From positions 1-44,635 of the forward strand of contig JBHOGO010000032.1 in NCBI GenBank assembly GCA_043421945.1: a DNA stretch of 44,635 nt. Reading direction: 5' to 3'. Below are positions 23,674 through 34,148 of the stretch, piece after piece; positions within the stretch are counted from its first letter, which is position 1; every line of letters starts with the position of its first letter. Below the pieces are notes generated by a model. That model saw nothing but the letters and a program-made list of their open reading frames with translations. It had not been told where the DNA came from and made no database searches. The translations under genes and the position numbers were made by a program. Source of the stretch: Thaumasiovibrio sp043421945 (lineage in GTDB: Bacteria; Pseudomonadota; Gammaproteobacteria; Enterobacterales; Vibrionaceae).

Positions 23674-25878
23674 CTACTCACTCACATAGCGATAGAAAAG
23701 TGTTGATAACGGTGGTAAATCAAGGCTGATTGATTGCTCTAAGCCATGGGATTCAACAAGTTCAGTATTCACAACTTGTGCCGTTTCAAAACCACTTCCC
23801 CAGTACTCAGTAGCATCGCTGTTAAGAAGCAGCTCATAACGCCCTGTTACAGGAACACCAATACGGTAACCGTTACGCGGGGCTGGAGTCATATTACTAA
23901 CAACGAGAATACGATGCCCTGCTTCGTCAAAACGTTCGTGTGCAAACACGCTGCAATCGCCATCATTTTGCTCACGCCATTCAAATGCGCATGGGTCACT
24001 ATCGCATTGATGTAACGGCGTTTGTTGGCGATATAGATGATTGAGATCTTTAACCAACTTTTGCATGCCTGAGTGCTTATCGTATTGCAACCAATGCCAC
24101 TCAAGCTGACCGTCATGGTTCCACTCAGATGTTTGAGCAATTTCAGCACCCATGAAATTCAACTTCTTACCTGGCTGGCCATACATATAAGCCAAATATG
24201 CTCGCGTATTCGCCGCTTGTTGCCACTCATCACCCGGCATTTTGTTAATGATTGACCCTTTTCCATACACGACTTCATCGTGTGAAAGAGACAATACATA
24301 GTTCTCACTAAAGGCATAAACCAATGGGAAAGTCATCGTGTCATGGTGATATTTACGATGAATCGGGTCTTCTTGCATATAGCTCAAGCTATCGTGCATC
24401 CAGCCCATATTCCATTTAAATCCAAAGCCTAAACCACCTTGTGACGTCGGTGCCGAAACCCCAGTGAACGCGGTGGACTCTTCTGCGATAGTCATCGCAT
24501 TAGGGTAATGACGATAGACTTCTTCATTGAACCAACGTAATAAACTAATCGCATCATAGTTCTCGTTACCGCCATATTGGTTTGGTAACCACTCGCCATC
24601 ATTACGCGAGTAATCAAGATAGAGCATTGATGCAACGGCATCTACACGCAATCCATCGATATGGAAATACTCAAGCCAATAGAGCGCATTCGAGACAAGA
24701 AAACGGCGAACATGATCACGCCCATAGTCATAGATATAACTATTCCAGTCATTGTGCCAACCACGCCTTGGATCTGGGTCATGGAACAATGCTGTGCCAT
24801 CGAAATTTGCTAAACCGTGGTCGTCTGATGGGAAGTGAGCAGGTACCCAATCTAATACCACGCCAATATTGGCTTGGTGACAACAATCAACAAAGTACTT
24901 GAAGTCATCAGGGCTACCAAAGCGGCTCGTTGGTGCGAACATTCCAATAGGCTGATAACCCCATGAACCGTAGAAAGGGTGCTCTGAAACCGGCATCAAT
25001 TCGACGTGGGTATACCCCATATCAGCAAGATACGGAACAAGTTCATTAGCAAGCTCTCGGTAATTTAAAAAATCACCGTTTTCATTACGCTTCCAAGAGC
25101 CTGGGTGTAACTCATAAAAAGAGAGTGCTTCTCGATGCTTCGCCGTCACAGGGCGTTGATGCCACTGACTATCGTTCCACTGATATTCACCATGATCGTA
25201 GACCACCGATGAAAATGAAGGGTATTGTTCAGCCTGATAACCCCATGGGTCTTGCTTATGTGGAAGACCATTTCCAGCGTGGTCTTTCAACTCAAATTTA
25301 TAACGTGTCCCTGCGGTTTGCTCAGGAATAAAGATTGCCCAAAGTCCATGATCAATACGCTGTAACGTATGCCTACGACCATCCCATTGATTAAAATCAC
25401 CGATGACGCTAACCGAACTAGCATGTGGTGCATAAACAATATATCGAACCCCTGAAACTGTAGTCTCTCCTCTTCGCGACTCACACAGCTGTGCTCCCAT
25501 CTCTGAGTGCATCAAATGCGGTGCAAATAAATGTTCTTCATCAGGTTGAACATCATGAAACTGGTAAGGGTCAATAATCGTTTGTTGTTCTTCAGGCCAC
25601 TGGACCTGCAGTGTGTAAAGTATATCGCTCAGGTCAATATCGGCAGCTAAAATAAAGCAGCCCTTATACTCGTGTTCAAGGTCGAATCGCTGACCATCGT
25701 TAGTTTCAACGACGACTGATTTGGCTCCTGGCATAAACACACGTAACGCCACGTTCTCATCGTTATATTGAGGACCGAGAAACCCTAATGGGTTATCAAA
25801 AGCAGCTCGCTCTAATGCATCTATTGCTAATTCTGAACGCGCTCGCTCCTTGGCAATTGATTTGTGTTCTTTTTCCAT
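23674..25878 (-). CDS. glgB: 1,4-alpha-glucan (glycogen) branching enzyme
   Basis: A 734-residue GlgB (E. coli 728). It cuts alpha-1,4 glucan chains and re-attaches them as alpha-1,6 branches. Order: an N1 domain (about 20-110), a CBM48 domain (SVSVIGDFNQWDGRRHTLQR, about 150-240), the GH13 barrel, and a C-terminal beta domain. The nucleophile is in GLRVDAVASMLY (Asp413) and the acid in AEESTAF (Glu466), with LSHDEV further on; all are intact. The malPQ transcript ends at a terminator before it (26091-26115), so glgB needs its own promoter in 25879-26090. No glgC or glgA is in the window. Confidence 0.96.
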   Translation of the reverse strand: MEKEHKSIAKERARSELAIDALERAAFDNPLGFLGPQYNDENVALRVFMPGAKSVVVETNDGQRFDLEHEYKGCFILAADIDLSDILYTLQVQWPEEQQTIIDPYQFHDVQPDEEHLFAPHLMHSEMGAQLCESRRGETTVSGVRYIVYAPHASSVSVIGDFNQWDGRRHTLQRIDHGLWAIFIPEQTAGTRYKFELKDHAGNGLPHKQDPWGYQAEQYPSFSSVVYDHGEYQWNDSQWHQRPVTAKHREALSFYELHPGSWKRNENGDFLNYRELANELVPYLADMGYTHVELMPVSEHPFYGSWGYQPIGMFAPTSRFGSPDDFKYFVDCCHQANIGVVLDWVPAHFPSDDHGLANFDGTALFHDPDPRRGWHNDWNSYIYDYGRDHVRRFLVSNALYWLEYFHIDGLRVDAVASMLYLDYSRNDGEWLPNQYGGNENYDAISLLRWFNEEVYRHYPNAMTIAEESTAFTGVSAPTSQGGLGFGFKWNMGWMHDSLSYMQEDPIHRKYHHDTMTFPLVYAFSENYVLSLSHDEVVYGKGSIINKMPGDEWQQAANTRAYLAYMYGQPGKKLNFMGAEIAQTSEWNHDGQLEWHWLQYDKHSGMQKLVKDLNHLYRQQTPLHQCDSDPCAFEWREQNDGDCSVFAHERFDEAGHRILVVSNMTPAPRNGYRIGVPVTGRYELLLNSDATEYWGSGFETAQVVNTELVESHGLEQSISLDLPPLSTLFYRYVSE

Positions 25879-26090
25879 GATTCACCTTCAACGTGTTTAC
25901 AGCCAGCACCTATGCTCCTGCTGTCATATGCACAAATTACCATTCAGTAAGCCGCTTGGGTATTGTTAAATAACAATTAGTTGCAATATAGCTATATTCG
26001 TAGGTACAGACATATTTTTTATATTTATAGATTTCTAAATGATAATAATTATGACGCTAATCATGACTAATTTCCGAGCACTCACACACG
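25879..26090 (-). promoter_or_regulatory. glgB upstream region with a Fur-like box
   Basis: This AT-rich leader holds TGATAAT-A-ATTATGA at 26040-26054, which fits the 7-1-7 Fur pattern (TGATAAT-N-ATTATCA) at 13 of 14 positions. Such strings arise by chance in AT-rich DNA. The glgB promoter should lie here, but I could not choose its hexamers. Confidence 0.3.
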
Positions 26091-26115
26091 AAAAAAGCCG
26101 ATCACAAGGATCGGC
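26091..26115 (-). terminator. Terminator of malPQ
   Basis: The stem GCCGATC (26097-26103) and GATCGGC (26109-26115) has a 5-base loop. Six A at 26091-26096 give the U tract on the minus strand, downstream of malQ. Confidence 0.92.
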
Positions 26116-26209
26116 ATATAGTCATTGATAGCAAGATTATAAATAGAGAAATCAATTCAGAAACTCAATTCCTTATGCTTACTTCATCACATTTGTAATG
26201 TAGTAGCAC

Positions 26210-28393
26210 TTATTTTTGTCCGGCCTTTCTTCTCACTTCGGTTAACTCACGCGTTAATGACTCTATCGTGGGTTTCGTGAAAATATCATCTAAGTTCTGT
26301 GATAATTTACGACGCCAGTTAGGGTATTCATCAACGGTGCCAGGGATGTTTACCGGCTTATCCATTTCTAACCAATCTTCAAGCTGTAAGCTCAAGAGCG
26401 CACTGGAACCAGACGCTAAATGCAGCTGAAGGGCCTTACTCAATGACCAGTCCATTGGGACATAACGTGCATCTCTACCCACGCTCTCTGGTAAATTACC
26501 ATGCCACGCCACGCTATCAAGAATCTTTTGTTTACAGGCGACACGGTCATCAAATAGACCGTTCAGTTGTGCTTGATCTGGGTATAAGCCTAGTTCTGAA
26601 CCCATTTTAAGGTCATCACAGTGCCAGAAGCCTCTCAAGGTTGGCATGTCATGTGTACACAATGTCGCCATTGATTGGCCAGCATAGTGCTCTGGTGAAA
26701 TAAATCCACCGTCCTCTTTTGAGGTTTCAAAGAAAAAGACTTTGTATGAGTGGATGCCCGCTGTCGCAAGTTGATCAACAATCTCATCAGGCACTGTACC
26801 AAGGTCCTCTCCAATAACAGTACATTGGAAGCGGTGACTCTCAAGCGCCAAGATAGACATCAAATCTTCAACAGGATAGTACATATACGCGCCAGCTTTG
26901 GCTGACTCACCCTTCGGGATCCACCACAAACGAAGAAGCCCTAATACATGGTCAATACGCAATGCACCACAGTTACGCATGTTAGCACGTAATAAATCAA
27001 TGAATGGGCCGTAGGCATGGCTTTCGAGGTACTCAGGATTAAGCGGTGGTAAACCCCAATTTTGTCCCAGTGGACCAAGAATATCTGGTGGCGCGCCTAC
27101 GCTGACATCCTGACATAGTGCACCTTCATCTGCCCATGTTTCAGCGCCAGAGTCGCAAACACCAACCGCAAGGTCACGATATAACCCCATGACCATGCCT
27201 TTCTCTTTTGCGAGGGTTTGTACCTCTTCAAGCTGTGTATCAGCTATCCACTGCAAATATAGGTAACGCTGTACATCAGTGTAATGTGAGCGAATATACT
27301 CCTGCACTTCTGTATTATTGAAGTGGCGGTATTGCTCGGGGAATACTGGCCAGCCCCAAACAGTGTCGTCTTCTGCTTTCAGTTTTGCATGAAGCGCATC
27401 GAAAGCCGCTTGTTGCAATAAGCTTTCGCCACCTTGTTCAACAAAACGGTTGAACGCCTGCGCGCGCGCACTATTCGTTTCCAGATGGCGAGCCGTAAAG
27501 GTATCAAATAGCATTGGCAGCACAGCCATTTTTAACGACGACACTTCACTGTAGTTCACCCAAGAAGTATCTCGTACCGCTGTCAAACGACGTTGGAAGT
27601 CGGCATCGCCAACCAATGCTTGTGCATCTAAGTTTTGTGCAAATTCTGGTACAGAACTGACATCAATATACATCAGGTTTAGCCAGCGACGTGATGACGG
27701 GCTATACGGGCTTGCACCTTCAGGGTTGGCTGGAAACAGTGAATGAATAGGGTTAAGGCCCACAAAGTCTCCGCCTTGCGCTGCTATTTCAGCAACGAGC
27801 TGCTTTAAGTCGCCAAAATCGCCCATTCCCCAGTTATGCGGGGTACGCACAGAGTAAAGCTGAATACTCGTTCCCCACATTTTCTTATTCTGTAATAACT
27901 CTTCTTGTTTAAAACAAGAAGTTGGTGTCACAATCACGCTCATTTCATACGGTGATTTACGACGTTTGCGATTCACTGATAACGTGTGGTAGCCAAGTGG
28001 CAAGTTGTCTGGTAGACCAAACGTTAATTCACCGTTTTCTTCGCGTGTATCCGCGATGACTTGCGCTTGTAGGTAACCTTCAATCTGCTCGCCTTGTTCG
28101 GTCAGCAAGTGCCAACTGAAGTCACTAATGCGCGCACTCTCCCCAAGACAAAGGGTAATTTCCATTGGTTGGTCTTGGCGAATCACTTTGACAGGTGCCA
28201 GGACATCTTTGCGTTGTTTTTTCTTTGCAGACTCTAGCAATGTCTCATCATTTTTTGTGTCGTAGCCTAACGCGTCCAATAAACTGACTATGGTGTCATC
28301 ATGGACTTGAGCCTCGTCACCCCAAGCACTGATGTACTTATCAGTAATACCCGCTGAGGCCGCGACCTGTTTCAACACGTTCTTATCTTTCAT
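26210..28393 (-). CDS. malQ: 4-alpha-glucanotransferase (amylomaltase)
   Basis: A 727-residue GH77 enzyme. It moves maltosyl and longer units between maltodextrins and frees glucose, which feeds MalP. The MalQ-type N-terminal region (about 1-150) is present. The GH77 core shows WGTSIQLYSVRTPHNWGMGDFGDL, ASPYSPSSRRWLNLMYIDV, GLYRDLAVGVCDSGAETWAD, LRIDHVLGLLRLWWIP and VIGEDLGTVPDEIVDQL. The start at 28393 has GGAG 6 bases upstream. It lies 83 bases after malP, with a strong GC-rich hairpin between (28406-28427). Confidence 0.96.
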   Translation of the reverse strand: MKDKNVLKQVAASAGITDKYISAWGDEAQVHDDTIVSLLDALGYDTKNDETLLESAKKKQRKDVLAPVKVIRQDQPMEITLCLGESARISDFSWHLLTEQGEQIEGYLQAQVIADTREENGELTFGLPDNLPLGYHTLSVNRKRRKSPYEMSVIVTPTSCFKQEELLQNKKMWGTSIQLYSVRTPHNWGMGDFGDLKQLVAEIAAQGGDFVGLNPIHSLFPANPEGASPYSPSSRRWLNLMYIDVSSVPEFAQNLDAQALVGDADFQRRLTAVRDTSWVNYSEVSSLKMAVLPMLFDTFTARHLETNSARAQAFNRFVEQGGESLLQQAAFDALHAKLKAEDDTVWGWPVFPEQYRHFNNTEVQEYIRSHYTDVQRYLYLQWIADTQLEEVQTLAKEKGMVMGLYRDLAVGVCDSGAETWADEGALCQDVSVGAPPDILGPLGQNWGLPPLNPEYLESHAYGPFIDLLRANMRNCGALRIDHVLGLLRLWWIPKGESAKAGAYMYYPVEDLMSILALESHRFQCTVIGEDLGTVPDEIVDQLATAGIHSYKVFFFETSKEDGGFISPEHYAGQSMATLCTHDMPTLRGFWHCDDLKMGSELGLYPDQAQLNGLFDDRVACKQKILDSVAWHGNLPESVGRDARYVPMDWSLSKALQLHLASGSSALLSLQLEDWLEMDKPVNIPGTVDEYPNWRRKLSQNLDDIFTKPTIESLTRELTEVRRKAGQK

Positions 28394-28405
28394 CGCTTTC
28401 TCCGA

Positions 28406-28427
28406 AAGCGGCCTCCCGGCCGCTTTA
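28406..28427 (-). other. malP-malQ intercistronic hairpin
   Basis: A 9-bp stem, AAAGCGGCC (28406-28414) and GGCCGCTTT (28419-28427), has a 4-base loop and lies immediately before the malQ ribosome site. No T run follows, so it is more likely an mRNA-stabilising or processing element than a terminator. Confidence 0.6.
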
Positions 28428-28476
28428 CTCTTATTTTTATTATTGGTTTATTACTAAAATCAGGTGTTAAACGGGC

Positions 28477-30921
28477 TTAACGCTTTACTGCTTCTAGTTT
28501 CCAAATATTATTCACGTAATCACGAATACTACGGTCCGAACTAAACTTACCGACTAGTGCAGTATTCTTAATAGCCATGTGAGCCCAACCTTTTTGATCT
28601 TGGTATGCTGTGTCAATGCGCTCATGTGCTTTGACGTAGTCAGCGAAGTCAGCAAGAACAAGATAAGGGTCACCACCGTCTAGAAGATTATTGCGGATAG
28701 CACTTAGTAACCCAGGCTGACCTGGCGTGAACTCTTCACCTTGTAGAAGATCAAGTGATGCACGCAGTAAGCTGTCTGCATTGTAGTAGTTGTAAGGGTT
28801 ATAGCCTTCTGCTTTCAGTGCCATGACCTCATCGACAAGCAGGCCGAAGATGAAGATGTTGTCATCACCCACTTCTTCACGAATCTCAACGTTCGCACCG
28901 TCCATCGTACCTATCGTCAACGCGCCATTAAGTGCAAACTTCATGTTACCTGTACCTGAAGCTTCTTTACCGGCTGTAGAGATTTGCTCAGAGACATCTG
29001 CAGCAGGGAAAAGAATTTCAGCAAGGCTGACACGGTAGTCTGGTAGGAAAACAACCTTCAGCTTACCTTTCAAGCGTTCGTCATTATTCACCTTATCGGC
29101 CACTTTATTGATAGCGAAGATGAAATCTTTTGCTAGCGCATAACCTGGTGCCGCTTTTGAGCCAAAGAAGAACACACGTGGGTGCATATCAAAACTTGGA
29201 TCAGTCGTTAAACGATGGTAAAGAGACAGAATATGAAGCAGGTTCATATGTTGGCGCTTGTATTCGTGCATACGTTTAATTTGAATGTCGAAGATGGCAT
29301 TAGTATCCACAGAGATACCCATATTCTCTTCCACCCAATCAGCTAAACGTTGCTTGTTCTCTTTTTTGATAGCCATAAAGCGCTGTTGGAATTTAGTGTC
29401 ATCTGCAAAATCCGCAAGTGCACTTAACTTATCCAAGTTTAGAGGCCAGTCAGTACCGACTTTCTCTGTCACTAGCTCAGATAAACCTGGGTTACAGAAT
29501 TTCAACCAACGACGTGGCGTAATACCATTCGTCACATTTTGTAGGCGACCTGGGAATAGCGCATCGAATTCAGGAAAGAGGTCACGCTTAACGAGGTCAG
29601 AGTGCAATGCCGCTACACCGTTTACAGCATACGTACTTGCTACACAAAGGTTCGCCATACGAACCATGCGGTGTCCACCTTCTTGGATAATCGATAACTT
29701 ACGCTTTTTATCAACGTCACCTGGCCACTGTTTTTCAACTTTAAGCATCAAGTGGTGGTTGATTTCAAAGATGATCTCCATGTGACGTGGTAACATCTGT
29801 GCAATCAGTGCTTCACTCCACGTTTCCAGAGCTTCTGGCAACAACGTGTGGTTAGTGTAAGCGAAGACCTTACTGCTGATTGCCCATGCATCATCCCAAT
29901 CCATACCGTGGTCATCTAATAAGATGCGCATCAATTCTGGAATCGCAATCGTTGGGTGCGTATCGTTTAACTGGATAGTTTCTAAGTTCGACAGTGTGTT
30001 AATGTCATTTGTCGCAAGGTGACGACGTAAAATATCAGCGACAGAACATGCACAGTGGAAGTACTGTTGCATCAAACGCAACGCTTTTCCTTGGTCATGG
30101 TTATCGTTTGGATAAAGTACTTTAGTGACGTTCCCTGCTTCTAACTCAGGGAACTGCGCGCCAACGTAGTCACCATCATTAAAGCGTGCTAAATCGAAAG
30201 GTGTTGGAGAGTGACACTCCCACAAACGCAGTGGATAAACAGAGTTATTCTCATAGCCAACGATAGGAAGATCCCATGCAATACCCTCTACATTTAGAGC
30301 CGGTACCCACTTGCGACGCTCGACACCAGACGCGTCTTGGTAACTTTCTACGTGACCGTAAAGACCAACTTGTTGCGTTAATTCAGGGCGAACAACTTCC
30401 CATGGGTAGCCTTCAATGCCACGCCAAGCGTCAGGTGCTTCTACTTGGCGACCGTCAACGAACGACTGACGGAAAAGACCGTACTCATAATGCAAACCAT
30501 AACCTACCGCTGGAAATTCTTGAGCGGCAAGTGAATCCATGAAACAAGCTGCCAATCGGCCAAGACCACCATTACCTAAAGCTGGATCACGCTCTTCTTC
30601 CAATAAGTCAGTCAAGTTCTGACCTAAATCAGACATGGCATCCGTTACTTCATCATAAAGACCAAGGCTAATCAGGTTGTTACCTGTTAAGCGACCAATA
30701 AGGAATTCCATTGATAGGTAGTTAACACGGCGATGCTTGCCATTCGTTAATTCTTCTTCTGTTTCGACAAGATTCCCTGTCGAAATCTCTGCAAGGGCTT
30801 TACCCAATGCAAGATACCACTGACGTGAAGTGGCTGTTTCAGGTGTCGATGCATAGGTTGTACGTAAATGTTGCACAACCTGTGCTTGAAAATCAGTTTT
30901 GCTAAATGTCGTAGATGCCAT
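28477..30921 (-). CDS. malP: Maltodextrin phosphorylase
   Basis: An 814-residue GT35 phosphorylase. It releases glucose-1-phosphate from maltodextrins or glycogen. The pyridoxal phosphate lysine lies in KEASGTGNMKFALNGA (Lys661); the N-terminal half shows NYLSMEFLIGRLTGNNL, ALGNGGLGRLAACFMDSLA and VQRMHEYKRQ-like IKRMHEYKRQHMN. Length and linkage to malQ and malT favour MalP over GlgP, though the two cannot be fully separated by sequence alone. It is the first gene of the MalT-activated malPQ unit. Confidence 0.93.
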   Translation of the reverse strand: MASTTFSKTDFQAQVVQHLRTTYASTPETATSRQWYLALGKALAEISTGNLVETEEELTNGKHRRVNYLSMEFLIGRLTGNNLISLGLYDEVTDAMSDLGQNLTDLLEEERDPALGNGGLGRLAACFMDSLAAQEFPAVGYGLHYEYGLFRQSFVDGRQVEAPDAWRGIEGYPWEVVRPELTQQVGLYGHVESYQDASGVERRKWVPALNVEGIAWDLPIVGYENNSVYPLRLWECHSPTPFDLARFNDGDYVGAQFPELEAGNVTKVLYPNDNHDQGKALRLMQQYFHCACSVADILRRHLATNDINTLSNLETIQLNDTHPTIAIPELMRILLDDHGMDWDDAWAISSKVFAYTNHTLLPEALETWSEALIAQMLPRHMEIIFEINHHLMLKVEKQWPGDVDKKRKLSIIQEGGHRMVRMANLCVASTYAVNGVAALHSDLVKRDLFPEFDALFPGRLQNVTNGITPRRWLKFCNPGLSELVTEKVGTDWPLNLDKLSALADFADDTKFQQRFMAIKKENKQRLADWVEENMGISVDTNAIFDIQIKRMHEYKRQHMNLLHILSLYHRLTTDPSFDMHPRVFFFGSKAAPGYALAKDFIFAINKVADKVNNDERLKGKLKVVFLPDYRVSLAEILFPAADVSEQISTAGKEASGTGNMKFALNGALTIGTMDGANVEIREEVGDDNIFIFGLLVDEVMALKAEGYNPYNYYNADSLLRASLDLLQGEEFTPGQPGLLSAIRNNLLDGGDPYLVLADFADYVKAHERIDTAYQDQKGWAHMAIKNTALVGKFSSDRSIRDYVNNIWKLEAVKR

Positions 30922-31350
30922 CAGTTCCGTCTCACTCTAAGATATTTCAAACTGCACCCATAGTGCCGTTTGAGTGTGACAGTAACATCCTCCTACCAAC
31001 GCAGTGATTAGGGAGTAGCATGAGGGGCGTAGTGATCGAGATCGCACTGCAATTACGAATAAATCACTGCTCTTTGACGATATACCTCCCATTTTTAACC
31101 AATTAGCGGCTTAATTTTGGACGTATAAACTCATCCCCTCTGGTACACCCCCCTCCATATATCGCTGTTTTTTGTGCTCAAATTGTGAGCTGGCGCAAAT
31201 TAATTAGGCGTAGTTGATATTCTTATAGAGAATTTAGAGAGCAAAAGGTTAAAGTGATTGACGGCGATTAGCGCCGGCGCGACATCCAAAAAACAACACT
31301 TGCTCACGGAATGTGCAGCTAACCAAATTCAAAAAATAAGACATTAGATT
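30922..31350. promoter_or_regulatory. malP-malT divergent control region
   Basis: ACTCATCCCC at 31129-31138 reads GGGGATGAGT on the minus strand, 9 of 10 bases of the MalT box (GGGGAKGAGG), pointing to malP. GGAGG-type partial boxes on the same strand lie at 31083-31090 and 30987-30994 and at 31150-31156. A CRP-like site, TGTGA-N6-GCAAA, lies at 31184-31199 with a poor right half, closer to the malT side. MalT activation of malPQ is well established in enteric bacteria. Confidence 0.6.
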
Positions 31351-34056
31351 ATGTGGATTCCATCAAAACTGACTCAACCTGCTCGATTGCACAATGCAAT
31401 ATTGCGCCCTCGACTTCTGGAAGCACTTGATAATGCTGGCTTTTATAAACTCGTTTTATTTCGTTCGCCCGCAGGCTATGGCAAAACGACAATGGCTTCT
31501 CAATGGCTACACCAACACAGCCACGCCGGTTGGTACAACATTGATGATAGTGATAATGACCCTTTCCATTTTGCAAACTACTTCATCCGAGCATTTAATC
31601 GGGCAACAGGTAATGCGGCTGAAAAAATACAAGCCGTCGCTGAGCGTCGTCAATTTCTCAATCTCAGCGCACTATTTAGCCAACTGTTTGGATCATTGGA
31701 AAACTATAACTCACCGACTTTTCTCGTACTTGATGATTACCACCTTATTCATGATGAAGAAATTCACGAAGGTGTAAGGTTCTTTCTTAAGCACATGCCA
31801 GACTGCTTCACCCTGGTGATAACCAGTCGAACTTTACCGCCACTGGGCACAGCTAACTTAAGAGTTCGTGATTTACTTATCGAAGTCAATGATAGTGGCT
31901 TAGCATTCGATCATGATGAAGCGACACGCTTCTTTGAACAGCGACTAAAAATTCAAGTAGACCCACAAACGTTAAATGGCCTTCATCAACAAGTCGAAGG
32001 GTGGCCTTCTGCTATGCAGCTGATTGCCTTACATGCTCAGCACCATCAGAACCTGACACAAGCCGTCGCCGCCATGAGTGATTTTAATCGTGCACACGTT
32101 TGGGATTACTTAGCTGAAGAGGTTTTTGATCACCTCGACAAAGAGACAAAGCATTTTTTACTACAGTGCTCCATTCTCACCATGTTCAATGCTGATCTTG
32201 TTAAGGAACTAACAGGGCGTGATGACGCACTGGCTATGTTAGAAAACCTCAATCGTCATGGGTTGTTCTTGCACTCGCTAGACGAGACACCGGGATGGTT
32301 TCGTTTTCATCACCTATTTGGCGATTTCCTCGCACACCAGCGTGATGCGTTTCCTGATATCGACACGACAGCTTTGCACCAAAAAGCCGCGGCAGCATGG
32401 TTGATTCAACGCCAACCTCAACAAGCACTTATTCATGCAAGACTTTGTGCCGATCAGTCGCAAACAGTCGAGATACTGCTGCAATTCGGATGGCATTTAT
32501 TTAATCATGGCGAGTTAGCATTACTTGAGAAAGCCATTGATGACCTCGATACCGATAGCCTATTTACGCAGCCAAAACTCGTCCTTCTTCGTTGTTGGTT
32601 AGAGCAAAGTCAGCACCGTTATAACGATGTCGATGAGATGCTGAAAAAATCACTCGCTCATTTTGATCGCCTCGATATCAATCTTGATGATGCGATGGAA
32701 GGAGAGTTCAACGCATTACGCGCACAAGTAGCTATCAACCAAAGTTCGCCAGAAGATGCACTATTGCTATCGCAAGAAGCCTTGGGCCAGCTTCCAGCCA
32801 ACATTTATCGTGGCCGAATCGTTGCGACCTCTGTTATTGGCGAAGTTCATCACTGCCTAGGACAACTCAACCGAGCCTTGCCAATGATGCAACAAACCGA
32901 AAAAATGGCTCGCCAATATAAAGTTTACCCTCAGGCACTCTGGGCAATTTTGCAACAGGCCGAAATTTTAATCGCTCAAGGCTATGTTCAAGCCGCATTT
33001 GAATTGCTCGAACAAGGGAAGAAACTTGTCCAAGAGCAGCACCTTGAGCAAGAGCCTCTCCACGAGTTTTTATTGCGCTTACAAGCTCAAATTTTCTGGT
33101 GCTGGAATCGGTTAGACGAAGCAGAAGATTGCGCCTTAAAATCGATAGAAGTCCTTTCGCACTACAATGAAACCTACCGCCTTAGCGCCTATTCCATGCT
33201 TGCGAAAGTTGCATTGGTCAGGGGAGAACGTGATAAAGCGGCCCGTTATGTCGACCTCTGCTCTCAACTCATGACTCAAGAGCAATACCATATCGATTGG
33301 CTTGCCAACACTTATCAAGCACAGCTTCTTTATTGGCAAGCATCTGAAGACGTTGACCTAGTGAAGGAGTGGCTACAACAGGCGGTACGTCCTGAATCCG
33401 CTTGCAATCACTTTCAACAGCAACAATGGCGAAATATAGCTAGAGCTGCGCTTCTAACACAAGATTTTGATCTTGCAGAAGAAACGTTACGTATGATGCA
33501 GGAGCAGTGCGACAAGAATAATCTTGTTACTGACCACAATCGAAATTTGGTGTTAGAAGTATTATTGCTTAAAAGACAAGGCGATGATATTCAAGCGCTT
33601 GAGAAGCTAAAGCTCGCTGTAGGGTTAACCAATAGCACCGGTATGGTGGCAAACTTTGTCATTGAGGGGAAACCTATTCGCCTCTTGCTGAAAAAACTGC
33701 TTGATAAAGGGGCTATTAATGAGCTTGAAAAGCACCGTATCCAGCACCTAATTCGTGAAATGGAAGCCAATGAAAGAACCAATGCGGTTCACTTCGATGA
33801 AGCATTTGTCGAGCGTTTAGTGTCATTACCGCAGGTACCGGAAGTGATTCGTACTAGCCCGCTAACCCAGAGAGAATGGCAAGTGCTTGGCCTCATTTAT
33901 GCCGGTTATAGTAACGACCAAATAGCCACTGAACTGGATGTTGCACCTACCACGATAAAAACGCATATTCGAAATTTATACCAAAAACTTCATCTCGCGA
34001 ACCGACAAGAAGCGATTAAAATGGCAGAGGATATATTAAAACTGATGGGCTTCTAA
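31351..34056 (+). CDS. malT: Maltose regulon activator MalT
   Basis: A 901-residue STAND-class activator, the same length as E. coli MalT. It binds ATP and maltotriose and then activates mal promoters. Walker A is SPAGYGKTT (39-47), with LVLDDYHLI as Walker B. A winged-helix and TPR-like sensor region fills the middle. The LuxR-type helix-turn-helix is at about 836-901 (LTQREWQVLGLIYAGYSNDQIATELDVAPTTIKTHIRN). The ATG at 31351 has a poor ribosome site (TAAGA), as is true for malT in E. coli. It is divergent from malPQ, its expected target. Confidence 0.97.
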   Translation: MWIPSKLTQPARLHNAILRPRLLEALDNAGFYKLVLFRSPAGYGKTTMASQWLHQHSHAGWYNIDDSDNDPFHFANYFIRAFNRATGNAAEKIQAVAERRQFLNLSALFSQLFGSLENYNSPTFLVLDDYHLIHDEEIHEGVRFFLKHMPDCFTLVITSRTLPPLGTANLRVRDLLIEVNDSGLAFDHDEATRFFEQRLKIQVDPQTLNGLHQQVEGWPSAMQLIALHAQHHQNLTQAVAAMSDFNRAHVWDYLAEEVFDHLDKETKHFLLQCSILTMFNADLVKELTGRDDALAMLENLNRHGLFLHSLDETPGWFRFHHLFGDFLAHQRDAFPDIDTTALHQKAAAAWLIQRQPQQALIHARLCADQSQTVEILLQFGWHLFNHGELALLEKAIDDLDTDSLFTQPKLVLLRCWLEQSQHRYNDVDEMLKKSLAHFDRLDINLDDAMEGEFNALRAQVAINQSSPEDALLLSQEALGQLPANIYRGRIVATSVIGEVHHCLGQLNRALPMMQQTEKMARQYKVYPQALWAILQQAEILIAQGYVQAAFELLEQGKKLVQEQHLEQEPLHEFLLRLQAQIFWCWNRLDEAEDCALKSIEVLSHYNETYRLSAYSMLAKVALVRGERDKAARYVDLCSQLMTQEQYHIDWLANTYQAQLLYWQASEDVDLVKEWLQQAVRPESACNHFQQQQWRNIARAALLTQDFDLAEETLRMMQEQCDKNNLVTDHNRNLVLEVLLLKRQGDDIQALEKLKLAVGLTNSTGMVANFVIEGKPIRLLLKKLLDKGAINELEKHRIQHLIREMEANERTNAVHFDEAFVERLVSLPQVPEVIRTSPLTQREWQVLGLIYAGYSNDQIATELDVAPTTIKTHIRNLYQKLHLANRQEAIKMAEDILKLMGF

Positions 34057-34148
34057 ACTATCCTTCAATAAGCTACCACACGCTTACCTATACCGTATAA
34101 TAGCGAGTTAAAGGCATACAAAAATCACCACTCAAAAGGATTTGATGG

